Both the position numbers and the translations under genes were made by a program. This document shows positions 53,306 to 60,848 of a DNA stretch of 64,000 bases, piece after piece (the first letter of the stretch is position 1; each line of letters starts with the position of its first letter). The DNA is from Bremerella volcania (GTDB lineage: Bacteria > Planctomycetota > Planctomycetia > Pirellulales > Pirellulaceae): positions 3,968,001 through 4,032,000 of the forward strand of contig NZ_CP036289.1 of assembly GCF_007748115.1 (NCBI RefSeq). The letters are read 5' to 3'. The notes beneath the pieces are model-generated. The model searched no databases and was not told where the DNA came from. It saw only the letters and a list, made by a program, of their open reading frames with translations.

Positions 53306-54338
53306 TTACAAGGAGGCGTTCGTTTCGCCGCCGGCCTTCGATCCAATCGCTCCCCAGACCCCAAAAGGACTGATGCCGGAGGTGACCGGGGCCGTCGACA
53401 GGTTACCGGTGTCGATCGTTTCCGGGACGAACCGTACCGATCCGTCGGCAAACATCGACAACACGCCACCTGGGTGCCGGCTCGATGCCGAGTAAACGCC
53501 GGCACCGGCTTGCGAACTACAGGTCGCACTGTTGGGCGGCAACACAGTGGTAATCCCACAATAGCCAGGACGACCATCTTGCCAGCGTTGTCCGTGGCAG
53601 CGGTACTGCGCGATGAGCGTGCCGGACGTGTAATTGTTGCCGGTCAGATACGCTCGGCAGGCCAACGGATTGTTGGTCGACGCCCCAACTGCCCGGCCCA
53701 GTTGGTCGCTGGCCGGCGCGACGATGATTTCCGACATGGCCATCGTATTGCTCAGCCCATCGGTAATATCACGGAAGCGTGTGTAGAGTAAGATAACCAA
53801 AGATGCCACGCACGTTGGTTTCGGGATCGACTGCGGTCGACGATCCACCGAAACTGAAGTTATCCCCCATGCACAAACCGTAATTCAGGGGCGAATACTG
53901 GGCACTACGATCCGCTCCCGATGGCGAAAACAGGCCATCGGACGGGCAAATAAATGCATCAATTTCCCCCACGTAGCCTGAGGTCGCACTGCCGCTCCAG
54001 GCAATTTGCGTATTGGCAACAATCTGATCGTAGCGCGTGTTCGCTTCGATGAACGGCAATAGGTTCACAAACGCACTGTGCCGGGTTGCCGGAGCCGCCG
54101 TCACGGTTGTCCAATCGGCGCCACCCTGCCGCGGAGGAAGGGCCAGAAACGTATCGTGGTAGTTGTGCATTGCGATTCCGAGTTGCTTCAAATTGTTCGA
54201 GCAACTCATCCGGCGAGCAGCCTCGCGGGCCTGCTGGACGGCGGGAAGAAGCAAAGCGATGAGAACGCCAATGATCGCAATCACAACCAACAATTCGACC
54301 AAGGTGAAGCCCCAACGGCCTCGACGAGCGCGTAACAT
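53306..54338 (-). pseudogene. DUF1559 prepilin-type protein broken by a frameshift
   Basis: The gene begins at 54338 with a class III signal, [39 protein letters not shown] (key residues Gly-Phe-Thr-Leu-Val-Glu), and runs 189 residues to a TGA at 53769. The rest of the family ([18 protein letters not shown] and RHPGGVLSMFADGSVRFV) continues in another frame from at most 53848 to 53306. Joined, the parts give about 340 residues, the normal length. One extra base (or two missing) between about 53775 and 53830 explains the break. It could be a true mutation or a sequence error. Such proteins form pseudopilin-like structures of unknown role and are highly multiplied in planctomycetes. Confidence 0.85.
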
Positions 54339-54635
54339 TTTGCCTGACCTTCGCTAGAGATGATGATAGGGAAAAATATGGGAGGGAAGCCAAGACGGAG
54401 CGTAACCAGAGTTTTTGGAAACCCTTATATCCGTAAGCCAGCCATTACGGCATTTTCTCGTCTACTAATATATTTAACAATAACAAAATTCTCTATCTCC
54501 ATGAATTTCCTTGTCAACCAGAGCGATTGCGAGAGCCCCATGAGAACGGCTCGCTTAGCTGAATCCAGATCGGAAGGACATTGCGGCCCAATCGACTTGA
54601 TTGCCTGACGGGTAGCGCCGTGCTACCCTTTAGAT
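54339..54635. other. AT-rich gap before the toxin-antitoxin pair
   Basis: 297 bases, with a noticeably AT-rich segment at about 54410-54510. It must carry the minus-strand DUF1559 promoter and the plus-strand toxin-antitoxin promoter. A short open frame at 54360-54608 has no coding character. The AT-rich stretch may mark a junction of acquired DNA. Confidence 0.4.
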
Positions 54636-55034
54636 ATGAGTCAGCCTGTCAAACTTTCCGATGCGCTAGTGAATGATGCCCGAGCGACGAGCGCGGTAGC
54701 CGAGCGTTCCATCGCCGGTCAGATCGAGTTCTGGGCCCGGCTCGGCAAGGCGATCGAGCCGATCCTCGACGGCGACCAGGTCCTCAAGCTTCGCCAAAGC
54801 GGCGACCAACTTTCGCTGGCTCACATTCTGCAAACCGTCGACTCCCCTGAGGGGCGCGAGCGGCTGAAAAAGCACCTAGACCAGATACCCTTTCCTCACT
54901 TCGAAGCGGCTGACCAGCCGGGCTATCTGATTCGTATTGATGAAGATGGAACGAAGACCACCGGCCAATTCGTCGATGGAACGTTCGTTACCGAGCAGCC
55001 AGCGAATCACGAAAACCGCGCCGAGCAATCGTGA
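54636..55034 (+). CDS. ParD-like antitoxin (putative)
   Basis: 132 residues. The N-terminal half (PVKLSDALVNDARATSAVAERSIAGQIEFWARLGKAIEPILDGDQVLKL) matches the ParD-like family of type II antitoxins, with a ribbon-helix-helix type DNA-binding segment. The C-terminal half (FPHFEAADQPGYLIRIDEDGTKTTGQFVDGTFV) is probably the toxin-binding part. The stop overlaps the GTG of the next gene by 4 bases, the tight coupling expected of a toxin-antitoxin pair. Confidence 0.83.
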   Translation: MSQPVKLSDALVNDARATSAVAERSIAGQIEFWARLGKAIEPILDGDQVLKLRQSGDQLSLAHILQTVDSPEGRERLKKHLDQIPFPHFEAADQPGYLIRIDEDGTKTTGQFVDGTFVTEQPANHENRAEQS

Positions 55035-55627
55035 GTGATCCATTTCAACTCCAACTTGGATCACCGCCGCACTTGGTTGCCATTGCTGGCCCAAACGGTG
55101 CCGGGAAGTCGACCTTTTACCAATCCCAACTATCGCATTCCGGTCTCCGGTGGGTGAACGCGGATGTGATTGCAGCCCAACTCAATCTCGATCCTTACGC
55201 TGCTGCCAGCGTCGCTGATCGTATCCGTCGGCTGCTAGTCCGTCAGCGGGAAAGTTTCGTGTTCGAGACCGTCTTCTCGGATCCGATCGGAGACAAAGTG
55301 CAGTTTCTCTTCGACACGGCTGCGGACGGATATGACGTCACGCTTTGCTATATCGGTTTGTCATCTGCGGAACAATCGATTGAGCGCGTGAGCATGAGGG
55401 TTTCGCAGGGGGGCCACGATGTGCCGATCGACAAACTCAAGTCGCGTTATCTACGCACGCTTGAAAACTTGGGACGGGCGATCCAGCGACTGCCCCGGGT
55501 GCTCGTCTTCGATCAAAGCGATCTTCGATATCCCTTTCGATTCCTGGCACACCTTGAATCGGGCAAGTTGATCGATTCGACCGAAGAGCTAGCTAACTGG
55601 CTACGTAACGCCTTGCCTGAAACCTAG
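55031..55627 (+). CDS. Zeta-toxin-like P-loop kinase
   Basis: 198 residues from a GTG at 55031 that overlaps the antitoxin stop. P-loop GPNGAGKST (about 20-28), then ADVIAAQLNLDP and FVFETVFSDP, which match the zeta-toxin / AAA_33 family. Zeta toxins phosphorylate UDP-N-acetylglucosamine and block cell-wall synthesis; whether that activity applies here is unknown. A ParD-like antitoxin paired with a zeta-like kinase has been annotated in several genomes but is not the classical epsilon-zeta system. Confidence 0.83.
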   Translation: MSDPFQLQLGSPPHLVAIAGPNGAGKSTFYQSQLSHSGLRWVNADVIAAQLNLDPYAAASVADRIRRLLVRQRESFVFETVFSDPIGDKVQFLFDTAADGYDVTLCYIGLSSAEQSIERVSMRVSQGGHDVPIDKLKSRYLRTLENLGRAIQRLPRVLVFDQSDLRYPFRFLAHLESGKLIDSTEELANWLRNALPET

Positions 55628-56304
55628 CGAACAGATTGGGCCGACAGCGCCGCGCGAAGTGGACAACTTCGCGAGATCTCTCTTCCCACCCGATATTGGT
55701 GTAGCACTTCCTTCGACCTTTGGGCCAGCATCCGGCGGACTTCGCGTCGCTTTCCCTTGACGCGGGGAATCGTCATTGTGTCGTAGGCGGTCGTTTGATG
55801 CCGCATCCAGGCAATCACCGCCGACTCGGCTCTTCGCTCGATCGGTATCCGCTGGGTTCGTGCCACCGTCCCGCTGCCGACCGGCGTGGCATGGGTGGTC
55901 ACGGCTTTCGCTAAACGATTGGACAGGCCGGCGTAGTCGGGGTGAAAGTCCAAAAAAGCAACCACGGCTCCGAAGAAGTCTTCGACGTATTCCGCTTGTT
56001 GTTTGTCGCGGCGCGCGGCGGCCGCTTGTTGCTTCTTGGCATAAGCGTCGGTCGAACGTTCGGCATCGAGTTCACTTTTGATCTTGCGAATCGTAGCCGT
56101 CGGCGCCCAGACGCCGCGCGAGAACATCCGGCGTCCCTTCTTTTCCTGAACGGCCAAATACTTGCCGGCAGCTTTCACGCGCCGCGTCAGGCCGGCATCG
56201 CCTGGCGGCAAAAGAGACCAATCGGCCGGCACCTGAAGCACGTTACCTTGGGTATCGCGGACGGTGCGTTCTCTGGGGCCAGGAGCATAAGCTGACTGGG
56301 GCAT
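55624..56304 (-). CDS. DUF2293 family protein
   Basis: 226 residues. The C-terminal half has the family signature ERRAESAVIAWMRHQTTAYDTMTIPRVKGKRREVRRMLAQRS. The N-terminal part (RDTQGNVLQVPADWSLLPPGDAGLTRRVKAAGKYLAVQEKKGRRMFSRGVWAPTATI, shown in outline) is basic and is also seen in the long form of the family. No signal or membrane segment, high pI; a nucleic-acid role is plausible but not shown. An AAAGGAAA ribosome site precedes the start. Its stop overlaps the end of the convergent zeta-like gene by 4 bases. Confidence 0.83.
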   Translation of the reverse strand: MPQSAYAPGPRERTVRDTQGNVLQVPADWSLLPPGDAGLTRRVKAAGKYLAVQEKKGRRMFSRGVWAPTATIRKIKSELDAERSTDAYAKKQQAAAARRDKQQAEYVEDFFGAVVAFLDFHPDYAGLSNRLAKAVTTHATPVGSGTVARTQRIPIERRAESAVIAWMRHQTTAYDTMTIPRVKGKRREVRRMLAQRSKEVLHQYRVGREISRSCPLRAALSAQSVR

Positions 56305-56354
56305 CGATTTCCTTTCGACGACTCGCGGATCCTTCGTACGGACAAACTACCCAC

Positions 56355-57692
56355 TTAGACGTGGTGCAGGTGATCTTCCTCTTCCGGCAAGACGCCTGCC
56401 ATGAGACGCCCGATGGGCTCGGTGGTCTTGAATCGCATCAGCACTATTCGCACGATCGCGGTAATCGGGGCGGCAAGCAGCATGCCAACCGGTCCCCACA
56501 GCATCCCGAAAAATGCCAACGCCAGTAGAATGGTCGCCGGATGCAACTGCAGCCCATCTCCCATGATTTTAGGCTCGATCACATTGCCCATCGTCATTTG
56601 GACCGCCCCCGGCAGCACGATCGCCAGCGTGATCATCAGGGCCGAATCAAACTGCACGATGGCAATCGGAATGGGCAGCAGCGTCGCGATGATCGAACCG
56701 ATCGACGGAATGAAGTTCAGGCAAAACGCAATCAGGCCAAACATCGAAGCGAACTGCATCCCGATCATCGCCAGGCAACCCCAAACCAGAAGGCCGGTGA
56801 TTGCCGAAATGAAGAACTTCGTGGCGATGTACTTGCGAACGTTGCGATCGATCTCGGCATAGATCCCTTTGGAAACCTTGTACGGGTCGCGACCGGCGAG
56901 CATGAAGCCGACGAAGATCGAAGTCAGCACCGTACTGCTGATCAAATTCAAAAGGGTCGCCCCGGCTTGGGTCGCCAGTTGAGGCGACTCTTGGCGAATC
57001 TGCGCGACGAGCGTCCGCAATAGTTGCTGCGTTCGGTTGATGTCGTTACGAGGCGCTACCGGTATGGCCAGCGAGCCGGATTCGCCTTCCACCACATCGT
57101 CCGATTGCTCCTCCAATGGCTGATTGGGTTCCCCTTCAGAGTCCATAGACTCGTCATCGGTCACCAAGGGCTCACCAACATCGTCTGGACCGGCCATGGG
57201 GTCGTCGGTAACTGCGTCTTCGGTTGAAAGTTCTCCCGAACCATCCGGCGTAGCGTCTGGCGAGCCAACGAACGGCGGCTTATCTCCTTCGTCCAAACCG
57301 CTGATACGGTCCATTAGCTTCGAGGCGGCCTCAAGCGGACCTTCCAGACGCCGCTCGAACTTGGCCATAAAGGTCTTATCGTTGGCAACCGTCGTGACGT
57401 TTTGAATGACGGTCGTCACCAGAAAGCTCATCAACACCAGCACGAGAACAACCAGCAGCAGCGTCAACGTCACGGAGATGAACTTGCTGAACTTCAGCCG
57501 GATCATCTGAAAGTCGACGATCGGCGCGACCAGGTAATTCAGAAACAATGCCAGCGTGAACGGCACCAGAACCGCTCGGGCATACATGAGCCCGAACGAA
57601 AACGCGATGAAGGCCAACACGAGAAGCGCGCCTGTCTGAAGCCACGATTGTTCTTCGGTGAGCTTCTTGACCGACAGTCCTTCTTGATTCAT
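56355..57692 (-). CDS. AI-2E family transporter (PerM-type) with acidic insert
   Basis: 445 residues. Membrane helices near 16-36, 40-60 and 68-92, and a second group of five from about 245 to 430, as in the AI-2E/PerM family (VLTSIFVGFMLAGRDPYKV, FISAITGLLVWGCLAMIGMQFA, FIPSIGSIIATLLPIPIA and MGDGLQLHPATILLALAFFGMLWGPVGMLLAAP). Between them, about residues 135-215, is an acidic insert rich in D, E, G and S that normal members lack. Members act as ion- or autoinducer-transporting permeases; the substrate is unknown. GGGGAG precedes the start. Confidence 0.88.
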   Translation of the reverse strand: MNQEGLSVKKLTEEQSWLQTGALLVLAFIAFSFGLMYARAVLVPFTLALFLNYLVAPIVDFQMIRLKFSKFISVTLTLLLVVLVLVLMSFLVTTVIQNVTTVANDKTFMAKFERRLEGPLEAASKLMDRISGLDEGDKPPFVGSPDATPDGSGELSTEDAVTDDPMAGPDDVGEPLVTDDESMDSEGEPNQPLEEQSDDVVEGESGSLAIPVAPRNDINRTQQLLRTLVAQIRQESPQLATQAGATLLNLISSTVLTSIFVGFMLAGRDPYKVSKGIYAEIDRNVRKYIATKFFISAITGLLVWGCLAMIGMQFASMFGLIAFCLNFIPSIGSIIATLLPIPIAIVQFDSALMITLAIVLPGAVQMTMGNVIEPKIMGDGLQLHPATILLALAFFGMLWGPVGMLLAAPITAIVRIVLMRFKTTEPIGRLMAGVLPEEEDHLHHV

Positions 57693-57782
57693 CGATTCTC
57701 CCCTGTTCGCAAAACTCGCCGGTGTCGCGGTTCATTATCTCCGCGACCTACCCCGGCGTGCAATGGGACGGAAAGCGATGAA

Positions 57783-59642
57783 TTACTTACTCAATTCTTT
57801 CTTGAGGTCCTGCAAGAGCCGCGGAACATAGCCGCCGGTCCGTGGCGGAGCCTGTTTGGCGCCATCGGGTAGCTTCGCCAGCACTGGGGCCAGCGGCTTG
57901 GCCTTTTCGTCCATGGCATCGATCGAATTGAGTGCCAGCATCGACACGTAGACGCCGTTCTCGGTCGGATCGGCCAATTTGCCGAGCGTATCGAGCGCCA
58001 GCTTGACGTCCTCTTGGTTGCCATAGCAGCCCAGCGCCTCGGCCGCGATACAGCGCACGCTGGGGGACTTGTCCTCGAGCGCCGCACGCAGTTGCGAGCG
58101 AGCCTGGTCCACGGCCGGTTCTTTCTGCATCAAGATGCCCAGCGCTGCCCAGTACCGAATGGCGCTTTCCTCCGACGAAAGCTGCTTGATCAGCACCGGC
58201 AGCATCTTCGGATCACGGCTCGAGGCGATGATGGCCGCTCCCATGATTTGATTCATCGGGTACGCAGGCTTCTGATGACCGATCTCGTACGGAGAAAGAC
58301 CGTCGCCACGCGAGTGAATCTCATCTTCCGGCAAAAAGCCGACGTCGCGGATGACCGACTGCCAGCTGTGCAGAGCGTTCTTCAGTTGCAGATGCTGCTC
58401 GGCGTACTTCGGATCGCCGGCCAGGTTGTTCACTTCGTCCGGATCGCTCGTCAGATCGTACAGTTCCTCTGACGGTTTCTCTTCCCAGAAGTGGCTCTGG
58501 GCTTCGTTCAACTTGCCCTCGTCGTACATTTTCTTCCAGACCTGAGTAGTCGGCGTCTGGAACATATAGTCGATGTGCTGGCCGTAGATCTTGTGCGGCA
58601 TATAATTGCGAATGTAGACGAACCGTCCGTCGGTGACTGAGCGAACCATGTCGTAACGTTCGTCCATGCGGCCACGGAAACCGAACATATACTTCGGCGG
58701 CTTCGTTTCATACTGACCCATGAACGCGTGCCCCTGCATCCAATCCTTCGGCTCGATACCAGCCAGGCTCAAAACGGTTGGGGCCAGATCGATGAACCCG
58801 ACCAGTCGCTCAGAAGTTCCGCCCACTTCATATTCCTTCGGAGCCAACTTCTTAAACTTCTCCGGCACATGGACGATCATCGGCACGTGCAAGCCCGAGT
58901 CGTAAGGCCAACGCTTACTGCGAGGCATGCCGCTGCCGTGATCGCCATAGTAGAAGATGATGGTGTCTTCTTCCAGGCCGTCTTCCTTCAACTGAGCAAG
59001 CACCTTGCCGACCTGCTTATCCATCTCGGTGATCTTGTCATAATACTGGGCCCAGTCGCGACGCACTTCCGGCGTATCGGGGTGATACGCCGGCACACGG
59101 ACTTTCGCGGGATCATGCACCGGCGTGTGCGGACGCTTGCGCAATTGGCTTTCGTGGCTGGTCGTGAAGTTGAAGACCGCAAAGAACGGCTGGCCCTCTT
59201 TGCGATTCCGCCAATGGGCCTTGCCGTTGGATTGGTCCCACACGAAGCCCTCTTTGGCTAGGTTGTAGTCTTCCTTCGAGTTGTTCGTGCAGTAGTAACC
59301 AGCTTCGTGCAAGTAGTACGGGAACATGTGGAAGTCCTCTGGCAGCACGGTCTGGCTACGCATGTGCTCGGCCCCAAGTGCCGGTGGATAAATGCCGGAA
59401 ATGATCGTCGTTCGGGCCGGAGCACAAACCGGAGCGTTCGACCACGCTCGCTTATACTTCATTCCCTTGGCGGCAATCGAATCGATGTTCGGCGAGTCGG
59501 CGTACGTGTCGCCGTAGCAGCCCAGTTCAGGGCCGTTGTCTTCGCTGGTAATCCACAAAATGTTTGGGAGATCCGCTGCGCGCAGCGTGCCGGAAAAGAC
59601 AAGCAGGCTGCTGACCGTGATCAGTAGTAGATATCGCATCAT
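57783..59642 (-). CDS. Secreted sulfatase with C-terminal HEAT-like repeats
   Basis: 619 residues. Sec signal peptide (1-22, ending LRAAD). The sulfatase active site is CAPAR (Cys in APVCAPARTTIISG, about residue 72), of the type matured to formylglycine by a sulfatase-modifying enzyme. Metal ligands are in WITSEDNGPELGCYGD and FYYGDHGSGM. After about residue 470 there is a helical HEAT-like region (SAIRYWAALGILMQKE, SVRCIAAEALGCYG). Planctomycetes use many sulfatases on algal polysaccharides; the substrate of this one is not predictable. No sulfatase-maturing enzyme is in the window. Confidence 0.92.
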   Translation of the reverse strand: MMRYLLLITVSSLLVFSGTLRAADLPNILWITSEDNGPELGCYGDTYADSPNIDSIAAKGMKYKRAWSNAPVCAPARTTIISGIYPPALGAEHMRSQTVLPEDFHMFPYYLHEAGYYCTNNSKEDYNLAKEGFVWDQSNGKAHWRNRKEGQPFFAVFNFTTSHESQLRKRPHTPVHDPAKVRVPAYHPDTPEVRRDWAQYYDKITEMDKQVGKVLAQLKEDGLEEDTIIFYYGDHGSGMPRSKRWPYDSGLHVPMIVHVPEKFKKLAPKEYEVGGTSERLVGFIDLAPTVLSLAGIEPKDWMQGHAFMGQYETKPPKYMFGFRGRMDERYDMVRSVTDGRFVYIRNYMPHKIYGQHIDYMFQTPTTQVWKKMYDEGKLNEAQSHFWEEKPSEELYDLTSDPDEVNNLAGDPKYAEQHLQLKNALHSWQSVIRDVGFLPEDEIHSRGDGLSPYEIGHQKPAYPMNQIMGAAIIASSRDPKMLPVLIKQLSSEESAIRYWAALGILMQKEPAVDQARSQLRAALEDKSPSVRCIAAEALGCYGNQEDVKLALDTLGKLADPTENGVYVSMLALNSIDAMDEKAKPLAPVLAKLPDGAKQAPPRTGGYVPRLLQDLKKELSK

Positions 59643-59774
59643 GAGGTAAAGCTCTTATTGAAGTAGGTTGGGGGCTGGCAAGAAGAGGACAAGGTTCTCA
59701 ATCGAGAATCTCTATATTACCTCTTCCCCAGGCGTTTGTCATTTTTCACGAATCACGAAATTTCCTTGTTGAAT

Positions 59775-59802
59775 TGAGCCAATTTCATGAAAATGGGGCT
59801 CA
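59775..59802. promoter_or_regulatory. Dyad-symmetric site upstream of the amidohydrolase gene
   Basis: TGAGCC (59775-59780) and GGCTCA (59797-59802) flank an inner ATTT/AAAT pair, giving a 6+4 bp interrupted palindrome with a small central loop. It lies 38 bases before the start of the amidohydrolase, in the gap between divergent genes, where an operator would be expected. Confidence 0.35.
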
Positions 59803-59839
59803 GTTCTAGCCTCCGCACCTCTTTAACCCCGCCTTACGC

Positions 59840-60742
59840 ATGCCAAAAACTGAATACCCGATCGTCGATACGCACCAGCACCTGTGGGATCCGAAACGGC
59901 TGAACCTGCCCTGGCTCGAGGGTGCAGGCTCCCATCTGAATCGAAAGAACGCCATCGAGGAGTACAACGCGGCGGTCGAGGGCCTGCCGATTGCCTCGGC
60001 GATCTACATGGAAGTGAACGCGGCCCCTGATCAAAAGCTGAAGGAAGCCAAGTTGGTTCGTCAACTGATTGACGCTGGCACTTACGTCACCTCGGCGGCC
60101 ATCCTCTCAGCCGACCCAGGCAGTCCGAACTTCCGCGACTTCGTCGATCAATTCGAATCCCACGCTTGGGTGAAAGGGTATCGCCAGGTGCTGCATGGCG
60201 GCGCGACTCCGCCGGGCGATTGCCTTAAGGCCCGGTTCATTAACAACTGCCGACATCTCGGATCGAGCGGGAAGACATTCGATCTTTGCATGCGACCGGC
60301 GGAACTCAAGGATGCCGTTCGCCTGGCCGACGCCTGTCCCGATACCCGCTTCGTGCTCGATCATTGCGGCAACATCGATCCCAAGGCTTTTTTCGCCCCG
60401 AACGACCCACGCGGCGGGTCGAACCCCAACGACGTGGCCCGTTGGAAAAAGGACATGGCTGAACTGGCCGGTCACCCCAACGTCGTTTGTAAGATCTCCG
60501 GCATCATCGCTCGCGTGCCCAAACAGTGGACGCCTGATGACCTTCGCCCCGTCGTAATGCACTGCCTCGAAGCGTTCGGAGACCAACGCATCGTCTTTGG
60601 CACCAACTGGCCGGTGTGCAACGCGGGGGGCACCGCTCGCCAGTGGGTCAAGGCACTTCAGCAGATCACTTCCGACTGGTCTCCCGAAGCCCAACAGCGT
60701 CTGTGGAGCGAGAACGCGAAGTCGATCTACAAGCTTGCCTAG
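59840..60742 (+). CDS. Amidohydrolase family 2 (TIM-barrel) protein
   Basis: 300 residues. The N-terminal metal motif is VDTHQHLWD, followed by IYMEVNAAP, VKGYRQVLHGG, FVLDHCGN, CKISG and the C-terminal FGTNWPVCN that supplies the last acidic ligand region. The family includes lactonases and decarboxylases (COG3618); the L-fuconolactone or 2-pyrone-4,6-dicarboxylate lactonase group is the nearest in pattern, so a sugar-lactone substrate is a reasonable guess next to a sulfatase. No signal peptide, so cytoplasmic. Ends with a hairpin. Confidence 0.87.
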   Translation: MPKTEYPIVDTHQHLWDPKRLNLPWLEGAGSHLNRKNAIEEYNAAVEGLPIASAIYMEVNAAPDQKLKEAKLVRQLIDAGTYVTSAAILSADPGSPNFRDFVDQFESHAWVKGYRQVLHGGATPPGDCLKARFINNCRHLGSSGKTFDLCMRPAELKDAVRLADACPDTRFVLDHCGNIDPKAFFAPNDPRGGSNPNDVARWKKDMAELAGHPNVVCKISGIIARVPKQWTPDDLRPVVMHCLEAFGDQRIVFGTNWPVCNAGGTARQWVKALQQITSDWSPEAQQRLWSENAKSIYKLA

Positions 60743-60765
60743 TTCGGCTTGCCTCATCCAACGAA

Positions 60766-60798
60766 GCAAGGGCACTCCGATTCACGAGGTGCCCTTGC
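60766..60798 (+). terminator. Hairpin after the amidohydrolase gene
   Basis: GCAAGGGCAC (60766-60775) and GTGCCCTTGC (60789-60798) form a perfect 10-bp stem with a 13-base loop, 24 bases after the stop. The following sequence is only weakly T-rich, so it may serve both converging genes. Confidence 0.65.
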
Positions 60799-60848
60799 CG
60801 TTCAGGTTGACTTGTCACCGCGATCAAGCGGCGATATGGCAGTCGCGA

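Noticed and set aside
54360-54608. 82-codon open frame before the toxin-antitoxin pair
   Set aside because: No ribosome site, no recognisable motif, and it runs through the promoter region of two divergent genes.
55640-55675. CGCGAAGT / ACTTCGCG hairpin near the zeta-like gene end as a terminator
   Set aside because: It lies inside the coding sequence of the DUF2293 gene and has no T-run.
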